Shown piece after piece: positions 1-6,723 of a DNA stretch of 8,189 bases. The position numbers were made by a program, and so were the translations under genes. Under the pieces are notes generated by a model. The model did no database searches. It was not told where the DNA came from and saw nothing but the letters and a program-made list of their open reading frames with translations. How positions within the stretch are numbered: the stretch's first letter is position 1; each line of letters opens with the position of its first letter. The DNA is from Devosia sp. (lineage in GTDB: Bacteria; Pseudomonadota; Alphaproteobacteria; Rhizobiales; Devosiaceae), in contig JANXSI010000552.1 in NCBI GenBank assembly GCA_025352765.1, positions 1 through 8,189 of the forward strand, read 5' to 3'.

Positions 1-1112
1 AGGTTCTGGTCGCATCGAAGTGGCCCGAGAAGGACCCGGACCTCGCCGGCAAGCGTGTCGCCGTGGTGGGAACCGGCTCGACCGGAATCCAGATCATCAC
101 CGAACTTGCCCCCAAGGTCGGCCACCTCCATGTGCTTCAGCGCACGGCGCAGTGGGTGGTCCCCCTCGGCATCGGCCCGTTCCCGCAGGAGGCTCGCGAC
201 CGCATCAAGCTCAATCCAATCGGCTTCCGGGACTGGGCACTGAACACCGGGACCGTTTTCGGTTTCGTCGAAAGCACCACCTCCGCCCTTGCCGTGTCTC
301 CCGAGGAGCGGCGGAAACGCTACGAGGCCGCCTGGAAGAAGGGCAATGGCTTTAGTTTCATGCTCGAGACCTTCTCGGACATCACGGTGTCGCCGGAATC
401 GAACAAGACGGCGACCGATTTCATCAAGTCCAAGCTCGACGCGGCGGTGAAGGATCCCAAGATCGCGGCCATGCTGACGCCGACCGACTATTATGCGCGG
501 CGTCCGCTGGCAGCGGACGGATACTACGAGGTTTACAACCGGCCCAATGTCACCCTTCACGACGTCAAAGCCAATCCGATCGAGCGCTATACCGAAAACG
601 GCCTGATCGTCGGCGGCAAGGAAATTCCGCTCGACGTCGTGATCATGGCGACGGGCTTTGACGCGGTGACCGGCAATTACCTTAAGATCGAGACCATCGG
701 GCGGAACGGCGCGAACCTCGCCCAGCAGTGGACAGAGGGCCCGCGCACCTTTGGCGGCATGACCATCGCCGGCTTTCCGAACTTCTTCATGGTGTTCGGG
801 CCGTTCAGTCCGTTCACCAGCCAGCCGCTGGTCCACGAGTGGCAGGTCAACTACTTCACTGACCTGATCGAAGCGGCAGAAAAGACCCATGGGATCGTCG
901 ATACGGAAGTGACCGCCCAGGACAAGTGGGTGCAGATCTGCCAGGAGGGCCTGGCCGGCACGCTGTTCCAAGTCACGGACAGTTGGATCAACGGCGCCAA
1001 TATCCCCGGAAAGCCCCGCACGTCGATGTGGTTCATGGGCGGCATGGCGAACTACATGGTCGAAATGAACAAGATCCGCGATGACAATTATCGCGGCTTC
1101 AAGGTCGGCTGA
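1..1112 (+). CDS. Type I Baeyer-Villiger monooxygenase (flavin-containing), C-terminal part
   Basis: The reading frame is open from the left edge (first full codon at base 3) to TGA at 1110-1112, giving 369 residues. Family members are about 530-550 residues, so the FAD-binding N-terminus lies outside the window. Type I enzymes insert one oxygen of O2 next to a ketone using FAD and NADPH, giving an ester or lactone. Visible landmarks, in fragment numbering: the KWP end of the family fingerprint (6-8); the second, NADPH-binding Rossmann motif GTGSTG (23-28); the RRP segment (166-168) at the place of the conserved catalytic arginine, followed by GYYEVYNR; the ATGFD motif (216-220); and the C-terminal NIPGKP block (about 333-338) common in cyclohexanone/cyclopentanone-type enzymes. 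The fingerprint HxxxWP here reads VASKWP, so Val replaces His. A terminator follows directly. Family assignment is strong; the ketone substrate is unknown. Confidence 0.93.
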   Translation, partial: VLVASKWPEKDPDLAGKRVAVVGTGSTGIQIITELAPKVGHLHVLQRTAQWVVPLGIGPFPQEARDRIKLNPIGFRDWALNTGTVFGFVESTTSALAVSPEERRKRYEAAWKKGNGFSFMLETFSDITVSPESNKTATDFIKSKLDAAVKDPKIAAMLTPTDYYARRPLAADGYYEVYNRPNVTLHDVKANPIERYTENGLIVGGKEIPLDVVIMATGFDAVTGNYLKIETIGRNGANLAQQWTEGPRTFGGMTIAGFPNFFMVFGPFSPFTSQPLVHEWQVNYFTDLIEAAEKTHGIVDTEVTAQDKWVQICQEGLAGTLFQVTDSWINGANIPGKPRTSMWFMGGMANYMVEMNKIRDDNYRGFKVG

Positions 1113-1129
1113 TCCTCCCCGGCCCTCCT

Positions 1130-1166
1130 GCGGCAACCGGACGAAGCGGGTCCGGTTGCCGCTTTT
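1130..1166 (+). terminator. Rho-independent terminator after the monooxygenase gene
   Basis: A perfect 12-bp inverted repeat is present: GCGGCAACCGGA (1130-1141) and TCCGGTTGCCGC (1151-1162), with a 9-nt loop, followed by TTTT (1163-1166). It begins 17 nt after the monooxygenase stop codon. The T-run is short, but the stem is long and GC-rich. It should uncouple the monooxygenase transcript from the dehydrogenase gene downstream. Confidence 0.85.
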
Positions 1167-1215
1167 CATCAGCACTATGCCAGCGCGGTGGGAAATGCCG
1201 TTGGCTGAGCGCAAC

Positions 1216-1221
1216 GAGGGG
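1216..1221 (+). promoter_or_regulatory. Ribosome-binding site that decides the SDR start
   Basis: GAGGGG lies 8 nt before the GTG at 1230, but only 2 nt before the in-frame TTG at 1224. The spacing favours GTG 1230 as the start. Confidence 0.65.
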
Positions 1222-1229
1222 ATTTGATC

Positions 1230-1943
1230 GTGACGGAGTATTGCGCCGTTGTGACCGGAGGTGGCCGCAATATCGGTCAGGCCATCGCTCTCAGGCTGCA
1301 GCAGGATGGCTACCGGGTCATCGTGCTCGACATCGTCGTCCCGGAAGTCGATAGCCTCAGGGCCGGCGCGCGGCTTGTCGATCTCGGTGACCGCACGGCC
1401 ACCGAAGCGGTTGTCGCAGACATCGCAGCCAGCCTGCCGGTGCGTTGCCTCGTCAACAATGTCGGGATTGTCGCTCCGGCCAATTTCGATGAGGTCAACG
1501 TCGACGATTTCGACCGACTGATGCACCTCAATGTTCGCACCGCTCTGATCTGCGCCAAGGCATTGGTCCCCACGATGCGTTCAGTCGGCGGCGGCCGGAT
1601 CATTTTCAACACCAGCCGCGTCGTCCTCGGCAAGGAAGCCCGGACACTCTACAGCGCCACGAAGGGCGCCCTGCAGAGCATGGCACGAACCTGGGCGCTT
1701 GAGCTGGGCAAGGACGGAATCACCGTCAATTGTGTGGCGCCCGGCCCGATCGCTACGACTGCCTTCTGGAAGAACAACCCGCCCGATGCCGACTACACCA
1801 AGTCGCTGATCGCTGGCATTCCTGTCCAGCGGATCGGGACGCCAGAGGACGTTGCCAACGCCGTCAGCTTCTTTGCGGACGACAAGAGCGGCTTTGTCAC
1901 GGGCCAGACCCTGTTTGTCTGCGGCGGGGTGACAGTTGGTTGA
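1230..1943 (+). CDS. Short-chain dehydrogenase/reductase (SDR, FabG-like)
   Basis: This is a classical-size SDR of 237 residues from the GTG start at 1230; an in-frame TTG at 1224 would add two residues but has poor ribosome-binding spacing. SDRs of this class interconvert alcohols and ketones with NAD(P)(H). In the 237-residue numbering: cofactor motif TGGGRNIG (9-16); NNVG (77-80, NNAG variant); and the catalytic tetrad N101, S129, Y141, K145 in the contexts HLNV, NTSRV and YSATK. PG-type motif APGPIATT follows, and the C-terminus has the usual FVTGQTLFVCGG. The catalytic set is complete, so it should be active. It follows a monooxygenase gene on the same strand but across a terminator, so it probably has its own promoter within 1167-1229, where I see no clear -35/-10 pair. 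A role as cyclic alcohol dehydrogenase feeding the monooxygenase is inferred. FabG-like reductase of another pathway is the alternative. Confidence 0.9.
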   Translation: MTEYCAVVTGGGRNIGQAIALRLQQDGYRVIVLDIVVPEVDSLRAGARLVDLGDRTATEAVVADIAASLPVRCLVNNVGIVAPANFDEVNVDDFDRLMHLNVRTALICAKALVPTMRSVGGGRIIFNTSRVVLGKEARTLYSATKGALQSMARTWALELGKDGITVNCVAPGPIATTAFWKNNPPDADYTKSLIAGIPVQRIGTPEDVANAVSFFADDKSGFVTGQTLFVCGGVTVG

Positions 1944-1970
1944 GCCGCGGCAACGATCATCTTCTGGCGA

Positions 1971-2053
1971 GGCATTAACTCGTTGTAATATGATATGATT
2001 GGCTGTTGGTATTAACTCGCGTGAGTTCAGCGTTTACGGTATCCGTTGGCTGT
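1971..2053 (+). promoter_or_regulatory. Repeat-rich presumed control region of the GntR gene
   Basis: The 127-nt gap between the SDR stop and the GntR start is locally AT-rich and holds two interleaved direct repeats. GGyATTAACTCG occurs at 1971-1982 and 2008-2019 (one mismatch, 37 bp apart). TTGGCTGTT occurs at 1999-2007 and 2045-2053 (46 bp apart). The second ATTAACTCG runs into an inverted repeat AACTC-GCGT-GAGTT (2014-2027). Two overlapping TATGAT hexamers (1989-1994 and 1994-1999) resemble -10 boxes, but no convincing -35 sits at the right distance. Operator sites for the adjacent GntR protein are a reasonable inference. Confidence 0.45.
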
Positions 2054-2070
2054 TTGATTTGGAGACAGGA

Positions 2071-2766
2071 ATGGCCGGAAAAGGGACGATCGAGAGAACC
2101 GCAGCCCCACTGAGGCAGCAGGTCGTCAAGAGCATCCGAGAGGACATCCTCAACGGTGCGCTGGTGGCGGGCCAGCGCCTCGTCGAGAACACCTTGTGCG
2201 AAACGCTGGGCGTGTCGCGCACGGTGGTCCGGGAAGCCTTGCGCCAACTCGAATCCGAGCACCTGATCAGTGTGGTGCCAAATTCGGGGCCCATTGTGAC
2301 AGTGCTCACGGAACAGGAGATCCGGTCCATCTATGTCGTGCGGGCCTCGCTTGAGGGCCTTGCCGGGAAGCTGTTCGCAGAGGTCGCATCAAATGCAGCA
2401 TGCCGTGGCCTGCTCGAGTTGCAGGAGCGGCTCGATCCCGAATATCGAAAGGGCGATGTCGACAGCCGCGAGACCTTCAAGGCCGAGTTCTATCGCCAGC
2501 TGCTGACTGGCGCCAATAACGCCATTCTAACAGAGGCGCTGCGCAGTATTCACGCCCGGATCGCGATCTTCCGCCGGTTTGCTTTTGTGGATGAGGCGCG
2601 GGTCGAGCCATCGATCCGCGAACTGGAGTCGATCATTGATGCGGCGGCCAAGCACCGCGATCCAAATGCAGCGCTCGCGGCGTGTGAGCATCACATCCTG
2701 GTGGCCGGCGATCTGGCCGTGTTTGAGTATGCCAAGCGCAACCGCGAGCTGGCTACGGCGAGCTGA
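2071..2766 (+). CDS. GntR-family transcriptional regulator, FCD (FadR-like) subfamily
   Basis: The protein has 231 residues from ATG 2071, which has GGAG at 2061-2064 with 6-nt spacing. An in-frame TTG at 1999 would add 24 residues of atypical sequence over the repeat region and is less likely. Residues about 12-75 form the GntR winged helix-turn-helix, with the typical LRQQVVKSIREDIL opening, the AGQRLVEN turn and the recognition-helix segment SRTVVREALRQLE. Residues about 85-215 are an all-helical FCD ligand domain. FCD regulators with a metal site use an Asp, three residues, a His, and two later His. Here the first pair aligns with K137 and Y141 and the third with L185; only the last (H207/H208) remains. 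Metal binding is therefore probably lost. It sits downstream of the SDR on the same strand and converges on the hydrolase gene. It likely senses a small acid or CoA ester; its targets are unknown. Confidence 0.9.
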   Translation: MAGKGTIERTAAPLRQQVVKSIREDILNGALVAGQRLVENTLCETLGVSRTVVREALRQLESEHLISVVPNSGPIVTVLTEQEIRSIYVVRASLEGLAGKLFAEVASNAACRGLLELQERLDPEYRKGDVDSRETFKAEFYRQLLTGANNAILTEALRSIHARIAIFRRFAFVDEARVEPSIRELESIIDAAAKHRDPNAALAACEHHILVAGDLAVFEYAKRNRELATAS

Positions 2767-2829
2767 TCGGTTGGCCCTCCCGTCACCATGAGGCATAAGC
2801 TCCCCGGGGTAGCGCCGAAGCTCAATTGT

Positions 2830-3732
2830 CTACAGCCTCGGCGTGACGGGCTCGGGGAAGAACCGATAGGTGCCATCGCTCTCGCGCACCAGGTCGCCCA
2901 GACCCGGATAGGGGAAGTGGTAGCCGTGGAAGCGAATACCCTCGTCGACGGCGCGGCGGAAGATCGTCGCCTTGGCGGTCGCGCCCTGCTCAGGGTCGCT
3001 GTCGTAGTCCATGTGGAAGTACCACTCGGGATGGACCGGATCGTAGATCTGGTGATGGGCGACATCGCCAGTAAACATCACCTTGTGGCCGTCGCTCTCA
3101 AAGATGAAGGCGGTCATGCCGCGCGCGTGGCCGGCAACCGATGCAGTCGTCACGCCGGGCAGGATCTGGTCACCGGCGCGGAACAGCTGGAGTCGGTCGC
3201 GGTAGGGCGCGACGGCCTTCAAAGTGCCCTCCGTCCAAGGCTTGCGGAAGTCGTTGCGCGTCAGGTTGACCTCGTCCGTCCATTCCTGCCAGTCAGCATC
3301 ACAGACATGCAGGCGCGCCTTGGGGTAGATCGGCGAGCCATCCGGGTGCACCAGGCCGAATGAATGGTCCGGATGCAGATGCGTCATCAGGATATCGTCG
3401 ATCTGATCGGTGGCGATCCCAGCTGCCGCCAGGTTCTCCGTGAGTCGCCCCATCTTGTCGCCGAACATGGTCGACCACTTGCCCATACCGGTGTCGATGA
3501 GCACGAGCCGTTCGCCCATGTTGACGACGACTGGATTGAGATCCATCGGGATGTGATCGACCGGAAGCCTGTAGAGCGCCTTGAGACGAGCCATCTCCTC
3601 GGGCGCTGCATTGGGATAGATCCCTTCATAGGAATGATGGATATAGCCATCCCAGGCCACCGTGCATTCGAATGAACCGAGACGGAACCGATACCATCCC
3701 GCATTCTGCGTTCCTTGCTTGGGTGCACTCAC
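2830..3732 (-). CDS. Metallo-beta-lactamase-fold hydrolase, lactonase-like
   Basis: The protein has 300 residues from GTG at 3732, chosen because GGAGGAGG lies 7 nt upstream. A further in-frame GTG at 3774 would add 14 residues without a comparable site. The MBL zinc signature is complete: HLHPDH (H118, H120, D122, H123), GH at H202, TGD with D223, and a C-terminal His (H272) in YHFPYPGLG. LIDTGMG (78-84) is the usual strand-loop before the metal site. There is no signal peptide, so it should be cytoplasmic. The family includes N-acyl-homoserine lactonases and other lactone or ester hydrolases. It lies 99 nt downstream of the iron-type alcohol dehydrogenase on the same strand, so it may end an aldehyde dehydrogenase-alcohol dehydrogenase-hydrolase operon. 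Hydrolysis of the lactone made by a Baeyer-Villiger monooxygenase is an inference; a quorum-quenching or other hydrolase role is possible. Confidence 0.9.
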   Translation of the reverse strand: MSAPKQGTQNAGWYRFRLGSFECTVAWDGYIHHSYEGIYPNAAPEEMARLKALYRLPVDHIPMDLNPVVVNMGERLVLIDTGMGKWSTMFGDKMGRLTENLAAAGIATDQIDDILMTHLHPDHSFGLVHPDGSPIYPKARLHVCDADWQEWTDEVNLTRNDFRKPWTEGTLKAVAPYRDRLQLFRAGDQILPGVTTASVAGHARGMTAFIFESDGHKVMFTGDVAHHQIYDPVHPEWYFHMDYDSDPEQGATAKATIFRRAVDEGIRFHGYHFPYPGLGDLVRESDGTYRFFPEPVTPRL

Positions 3733-3739
3733 CGCTTCG

Positions 3740-3747
3740 CCTCCTCC
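3740..3747 (-). promoter_or_regulatory. Strong ribosome-binding site that decides the MBL hydrolase start
   Basis: On the - strand, GGAGGAGG (3747 down to 3740) is followed after 7 nt by GTG at 3732-3730. This is the best Shine-Dalgarno match in the window and makes GTG 3732 the start rather than GTG 3774. Confidence 0.75.
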
Positions 3748-3831
3748 AAAACACTCTTCCCCTGGGCCGGTCACCGAAGGTGCGGATTTGAGCGTCCGCT
3801 TTCCGTTGTCGGTGCTCAGCTCTGCCCTAAA

Positions 3832-5085
3832 TCAGGGATCGACCCACCACGACAGATCTCCGTCATAGCCGCGTTGAAGGAGCCCAAGCACGTTGCTCTC
3901 GGTCATTTCTCGCGGATTGTTCACCGTGAGGCGCGTGGCCTTCATTGCACCCGCGGCAACAGTTGCAAAATGCTTCGGCTCGAGCCCCAGAGCCTTGAGG
4001 TCAAGCGGCGCGCCGCTTGCGCGCAACAGAGCCTCGATGCGTTCAATGGCGGCGCGGGCATTGTCCTGTTCGGACCTAGCGGCCTGCGCGACACCGAGGG
4101 CCGCCCCGATCTCGGCGAATTCCTTCTGCCGCACTGGGAGGTTGAAGCGCATCACGTAGGGCAACAGTGCGCCAACACCAAATCCGTGTGGGGCATGGCA
4201 GACGCCGGCGATGGGGCCCTGTATTGCATGGGCCGCAGCAGTGCCGGTCGTATTGATCGCCATTCCGGCGCAATAGGCCGCAAACATCATGTCGGAGCGG
4301 GCCTGCAGGTCGGAGGGATTGCGAACAACCCCTTCGAGCGCCGTGTTCACAAGCCGAAGGCCTTCGCGAACGAACATATCTGTAATACGGTTCTTGCCGA
4401 CATAGAACCTCTTTGACATCTCGTCGACGGGCAGATTTTTGAACCTAGCGGTGTAACTCTCAACCAGGTGGGACAGAGCATCGGCCGCGGTGGCGGCCGT
4501 CAATCCCGGCGGGCAGGTGATCGTCAGTTCAGGATCGATGATGGCGGCCACTGGCTCAAGATGAGGGCTGGCGACGCCCATCTTCATGCCGGAGACGTCA
4601 TCGAAGACCACCGCCACGGCGGTTACCTCGGCGCCGGTGCCACCGGTCGTGGGCACAGCGATAACCGGCAGGCCTGGGCCGGGCACCTTGTGTTCGCCGA
4701 AATAGTCCCGCACCTCGCCCTGGTTGGCCAGGACGGCGGACACAACCTTGGCGAGGTCGAGACATGAGCCGCCACCGATCCCGATGACGGCCTCTGGAGC
4801 TGGAAATTCCCGGCAGACGACGGCCACCACATCAAGGATGTTCTGTCGCGGTAGATCCGGCAGGGCCCTGTCGTAGATGTGAAGGGTCAACGACTGGGCC
4901 CGAAGGTCGTCCATCATGGCGGCGAACTCGGCACTGCGAGCCATACGTTCGTCGGTGACGACAAGCACGCGCTTCGCCAGCCCGCGCGCCACTGCGCCGA
5001 GCTGGTGGCGCTGCCCGGGTCCGAAGAGAACGGTCTTCGGCTGCCGAACGAGGCCGAGGCCCAGCAGATCGCCTTCAGTGTGCAA
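3832..5085 (-). CDS. Iron-containing (type III) alcohol dehydrogenase
   Basis: The protein has 417 residues starting at TTG 5085. The family interconverts alcohols and aldehydes with NAD(P) at a divalent metal, usually Fe2+. The N-terminal nucleotide domain carries GIGGGSCLD (102-110) and PTTGGTGAEVT (145-155). Metal ligands of the family align with D202 and H206 (AADALSH), H286 (AAHAIQG) and H300 (CHAPHG); the H286-H300 spacing of 14 matches lactaldehyde reductase FucO. A fifth conserved histidine of FucO (H267) is glycine here (G290), a position that varies in the family. The gene overlaps the aldehyde dehydrogenase upstream by 11 nt, so the two are surely co-transcribed and probably translationally coupled. 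The pairing suggests hydroxy acid to semialdehyde oxidation, handed to the aldehyde dehydrogenase. Maleylacetate reductase is a related alternative, but the intact metal site argues against it. Confidence 0.93.
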   Translation of the reverse strand: MHTEGDLLGLGLVRQPKTVLFGPGQRHQLGAVARGLAKRVLVVTDERMARSAEFAAMMDDLRAQSLTLHIYDRALPDLPRQNILDVVAVVCREFPAPEAVIGIGGGSCLDLAKVVSAVLANQGEVRDYFGEHKVPGPGLPVIAVPTTGGTGAEVTAVAVVFDDVSGMKMGVASPHLEPVAAIIDPELTITCPPGLTAATAADALSHLVESYTARFKNLPVDEMSKRFYVGKNRITDMFVREGLRLVNTALEGVVRNPSDLQARSDMMFAAYCAGMAINTTGTAAAHAIQGPIAGVCHAPHGFGVGALLPYVMRFNLPVRQKEFAEIGAALGVAQAARSEQDNARAAIERIEALLRASGAPLDLKALGLEPKHFATVAAGAMKATRLTVNNPREMTESNVLGLLQRGYDGDLSWWVDP

Positions 5086-6577
5086 AAGGCCCTCCTACCT
5101 CATCGACCGTAACGGCAAGATATTTGGGCTCCATGAACTCGTAGATCCCGTGCTGGCCGGCTTCGCGGCCCAGCCCCGAAGCCTTGGTGCCGCCAAAGGG
5201 TGCCCCGGGATCCGCCATAATGCCCCGATTGATTCCCACCATGCCGAATTCGAGCTGCTCGCCAATGGAGAATGCACGCGAGAGGTCCTTGGTGAACAGG
5301 TAGGACGCCAATCCAAAGGTGCTGTCGTTCGCGAACTGAAGCGCCTCCTCCAGAGTGTCGACGGCAAAGATGGTCGCAATCGGAGCAAAGAGTTCGTTGG
5401 AGCACATGATGGGGTTCGGGCTGTCAAAGCGCACCACGGTGGGCTCGTAGAAAAAGCCCGGCCCCTCGATCGTATGTCCGCCCGTCAGCACTTCTCCTCC
5501 GGCCGCGACGAGATCGGCGATCGTGGCGGCGAGCCGTGACCGCTGCTTTTCGGAGATCATAGGTCCGACATCGACATCGGCAAGGCCGTTGCCAACCCGC
5601 AGCGCCTTGGTCTTCTGAAGAAACTTCTCGGTGAACTGCCGTTCAACGGAGCGGTGGACAATTATGCGGTTGGCAGCCACGCAGGCCTGGCCGGCATTTC
5701 TGAACTTGCAGATGATCGCGTGTTCGACAGCTCGATCGACGTCGGCGTCGTCGAGGACGATGAAGGGGCCATCCCCGCCAAGCTCAAGCGAACTGGAGAC
5801 CACGTTGGCCGCGCCGCGGGCCAGCAGCAGCGAGCCAACTCTCGTCGACCCCGTGAAGCTGACCTTGCGCAGACGAAAGTCTCCGAGCAGCAAATCCGCC
5901 ACAGCTGACGAGTCCGTCGTGTGTAGCAAATTGACTACACCCGTCGGGAAGCCGGCATCCTGTAGCGTCTTCACGAACAATGCCCCGGTAAGCGGCGTTT
6001 CCTGCGCGGACTTGACGATAGTCGTGCATCCGGCAGCCAGCGCGGCGCCCCCTTTGCGCACAATCATCAGCAACGGAAAGTTCCAGGGCGTGATCAGCAG
6101 CGTAGGACCGATCGGCTGGTGCGTGACAAGCACCCGATAGCCGCCGTGAGACCCATGGGCATACGTGCCATGGATGTGAGCTGTCTGCTCGGCGAACCAC
6201 AGGAAGAAGTCTGCTGACAGGTTAAACTCGGCGCGCGACTCGCTGAGCGGCTTGCCACTCTCAAGGGTCATCACCTGGGCGAACAATTCGGCGCGCTCTA
6301 GCATCAGTCGGTGCGCAGCCAACAGCAAATTGCCGCGCCGGCGCGGCGCCCAGTTGCGCCAGGCCCTTTGTGCGGCGGCGGCGGAATCGAGTGCTAGCAA
6401 TGCATCGTCCGCGGTCGCGCTGGAGATTTGAGCGAAGATTTCGCCCGTCGCGGGATTGCGATTGCCGAATGGAGCGCCACGCCCCTCCACCCACTCTCCG
6501 TTGATGAACAATGATCTTGGAATCTGCGCGATGCTGCTCACCGCCTTGCTGACCAAGTCCGCCACGCCTGTCGACAC
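5075..6577 (-). CDS. NAD(P)-dependent aldehyde dehydrogenase, succinate-semialdehyde dehydrogenase (GabD)-like
   Basis: The protein has 500 residues from GTG 6577, which has GGGAG with 6-nt spacing. An upstream in-frame GTG at 6607 would add ten residues but lacks a good site and sits in a palindrome. It oxidises an aldehyde to a carboxylic acid. Landmarks in order: TPWNFP (163-168, oxyanion N166), VKSAQETP (188-195), FTGST (241-245), LELGG (264-268, general base E265), FRNAGQAC (292-299, nucleophile C299), NELFAP (394-399; the family norm is ExFGP, so Ala replaces Gly), and APFGGTKASGLGRE (459-472). KFRNAGQxCV.ANR and the GIN.GI..APFGG.KASGLGRE ending are typical of GabD-type semialdehyde dehydrogenases, so an omega-semialdehyde substrate giving a dicarboxylate fits. 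It is the first gene of the - strand enzyme run; the stop overlaps the alcohol dehydrogenase start by 11 nt. The true aldehyde is unknown. Confidence 0.93.
   Translation of the reverse strand: MSTGVADLVSKAVSSIAQIPRSLFINGEWVEGRGAPFGNRNPATGEIFAQISSATADDALLALDSAAAAQRAWRNWAPRRRGNLLLAAHRLMLERAELFAQVMTLESGKPLSESRAEFNLSADFFLWFAEQTAHIHGTYAHGSHGGYRVLVTHQPIGPTLLITPWNFPLLMIVRKGGAALAAGCTTIVKSAQETPLTGALFVKTLQDAGFPTGVVNLLHTTDSSAVADLLLGDFRLRKVSFTGSTRVGSLLLARGAANVVSSSLELGGDGPFIVLDDADVDRAVEHAIICKFRNAGQACVAANRIIVHRSVERQFTEKFLQKTKALRVGNGLADVDVGPMISEKQRSRLAATIADLVAAGGEVLTGGHTIEGPGFFYEPTVVRFDSPNPIMCSNELFAPIATIFAVDTLEEALQFANDSTFGLASYLFTKDLSRAFSIGEQLEFGMVGINRGIMADPGAPFGGTKASGLGREAGQHGIYEFMEPKYLAVTVDEVGGPFAH
5090..5096 (-). 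promoter_or_regulatory. Ribosome-binding site inside the upstream gene, setting a TTG start
   Basis: AGGAGGG on the - strand (5096 down to 5090) lies 4 nt before TTG 5085 and within the last codons of the aldehyde dehydrogenase gene. No in-frame ATG or GTG is nearby, so TTG is the best start for the alcohol dehydrogenase. Confidence 0.7.
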
Positions 6578-6583
6578 TTCGCG

Positions 6584-6588
6584 CTCCC
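6584..6588 (-). promoter_or_regulatory. Ribosome-binding site that decides the aldehyde dehydrogenase start
   Basis: GGGAG on the - strand (6588 down to 6584) is 6 nt before GTG 6577. The longer alternative start, GTG 6607, has only a weak AAGAG-like stretch at poor spacing. Confidence 0.6.
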
Positions 6589-6590
6589 GA

Positions 6591-6641
6591 AGACAACCAC
6601 TCGGCACACCGAGTCACTCTTATTGTCTGACCGTAATACGG
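6591..6641. promoter_or_regulatory. Cluster of palindromes upstream of the aldehyde dehydrogenase operon
   Basis: Within the 146-nt gap between the IclR stop and the aldehyde dehydrogenase start there are: ACTCGG-CACA-CCGAGT (6599-6614); flanking arms AGACAA (6591-6596) and TTGTCT (6623-6628); and CCGTA-A-TACGG (6631-6641). On the - strand, TTGCAG (6659-6654) could be a -35, with TATTAC 15 nt later as a weak -10. The region must hold the operon promoter unless transcription comes through from the IclR gene. An operator for the neighbouring IclR or the GntR protein is inferred. The first palindrome could instead fold in the 5' leader of the message. Confidence 0.45.
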
Positions 6642-6723
6642 GATGATTATCCTCTGCAAGTGGGTAGTTGCGTGGAAAGATCGGGCTTCGGACTTCGCCG
6701 GCAGCGACGGACAGAGGACGTCG

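Noticed and set aside
1999..2070. Upstream TTG start for the GntR regulator
   Set aside because: ATG 2071 has a good Shine-Dalgarno and starts where family homology begins; the extra 24 residues would cover the repeat-rich control region.
2799..2813. GCT-CCCCGGGG-T-AGC palindrome between the convergent GntR and hydrolase genes as a terminator
   Set aside because: It has no room for a loop without breaking the stem, and there is no T-run on either strand.
2788..3363. Long + strand open frame opposite the hydrolase gene
   Set aside because: It is antisense to the MBL hydrolase, whose zinc motifs are intact; the translation has no recognisable domain and is a shadow of GC-rich coding sequence.
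3782..3799. GCGGA/TCCGC stem between the hydrolase and alcohol dehydrogenase as a terminator
   Set aside because: It is only 5 bp, and on the transcribed - strand it is not followed by a T-run; it does not argue against co-transcription.
3715..4416. 233-codon + strand open frame opposite the alcohol dehydrogenase
   Set aside because: It is antisense to a complete iron-type alcohol dehydrogenase and resembles no family I know.
4916..5539. 207-codon + strand open frame across the dehydrogenase junction
   Set aside because: It runs antisense across two well-supported genes, and its translation is low-complexity and Arg/Pro/Ser rich.
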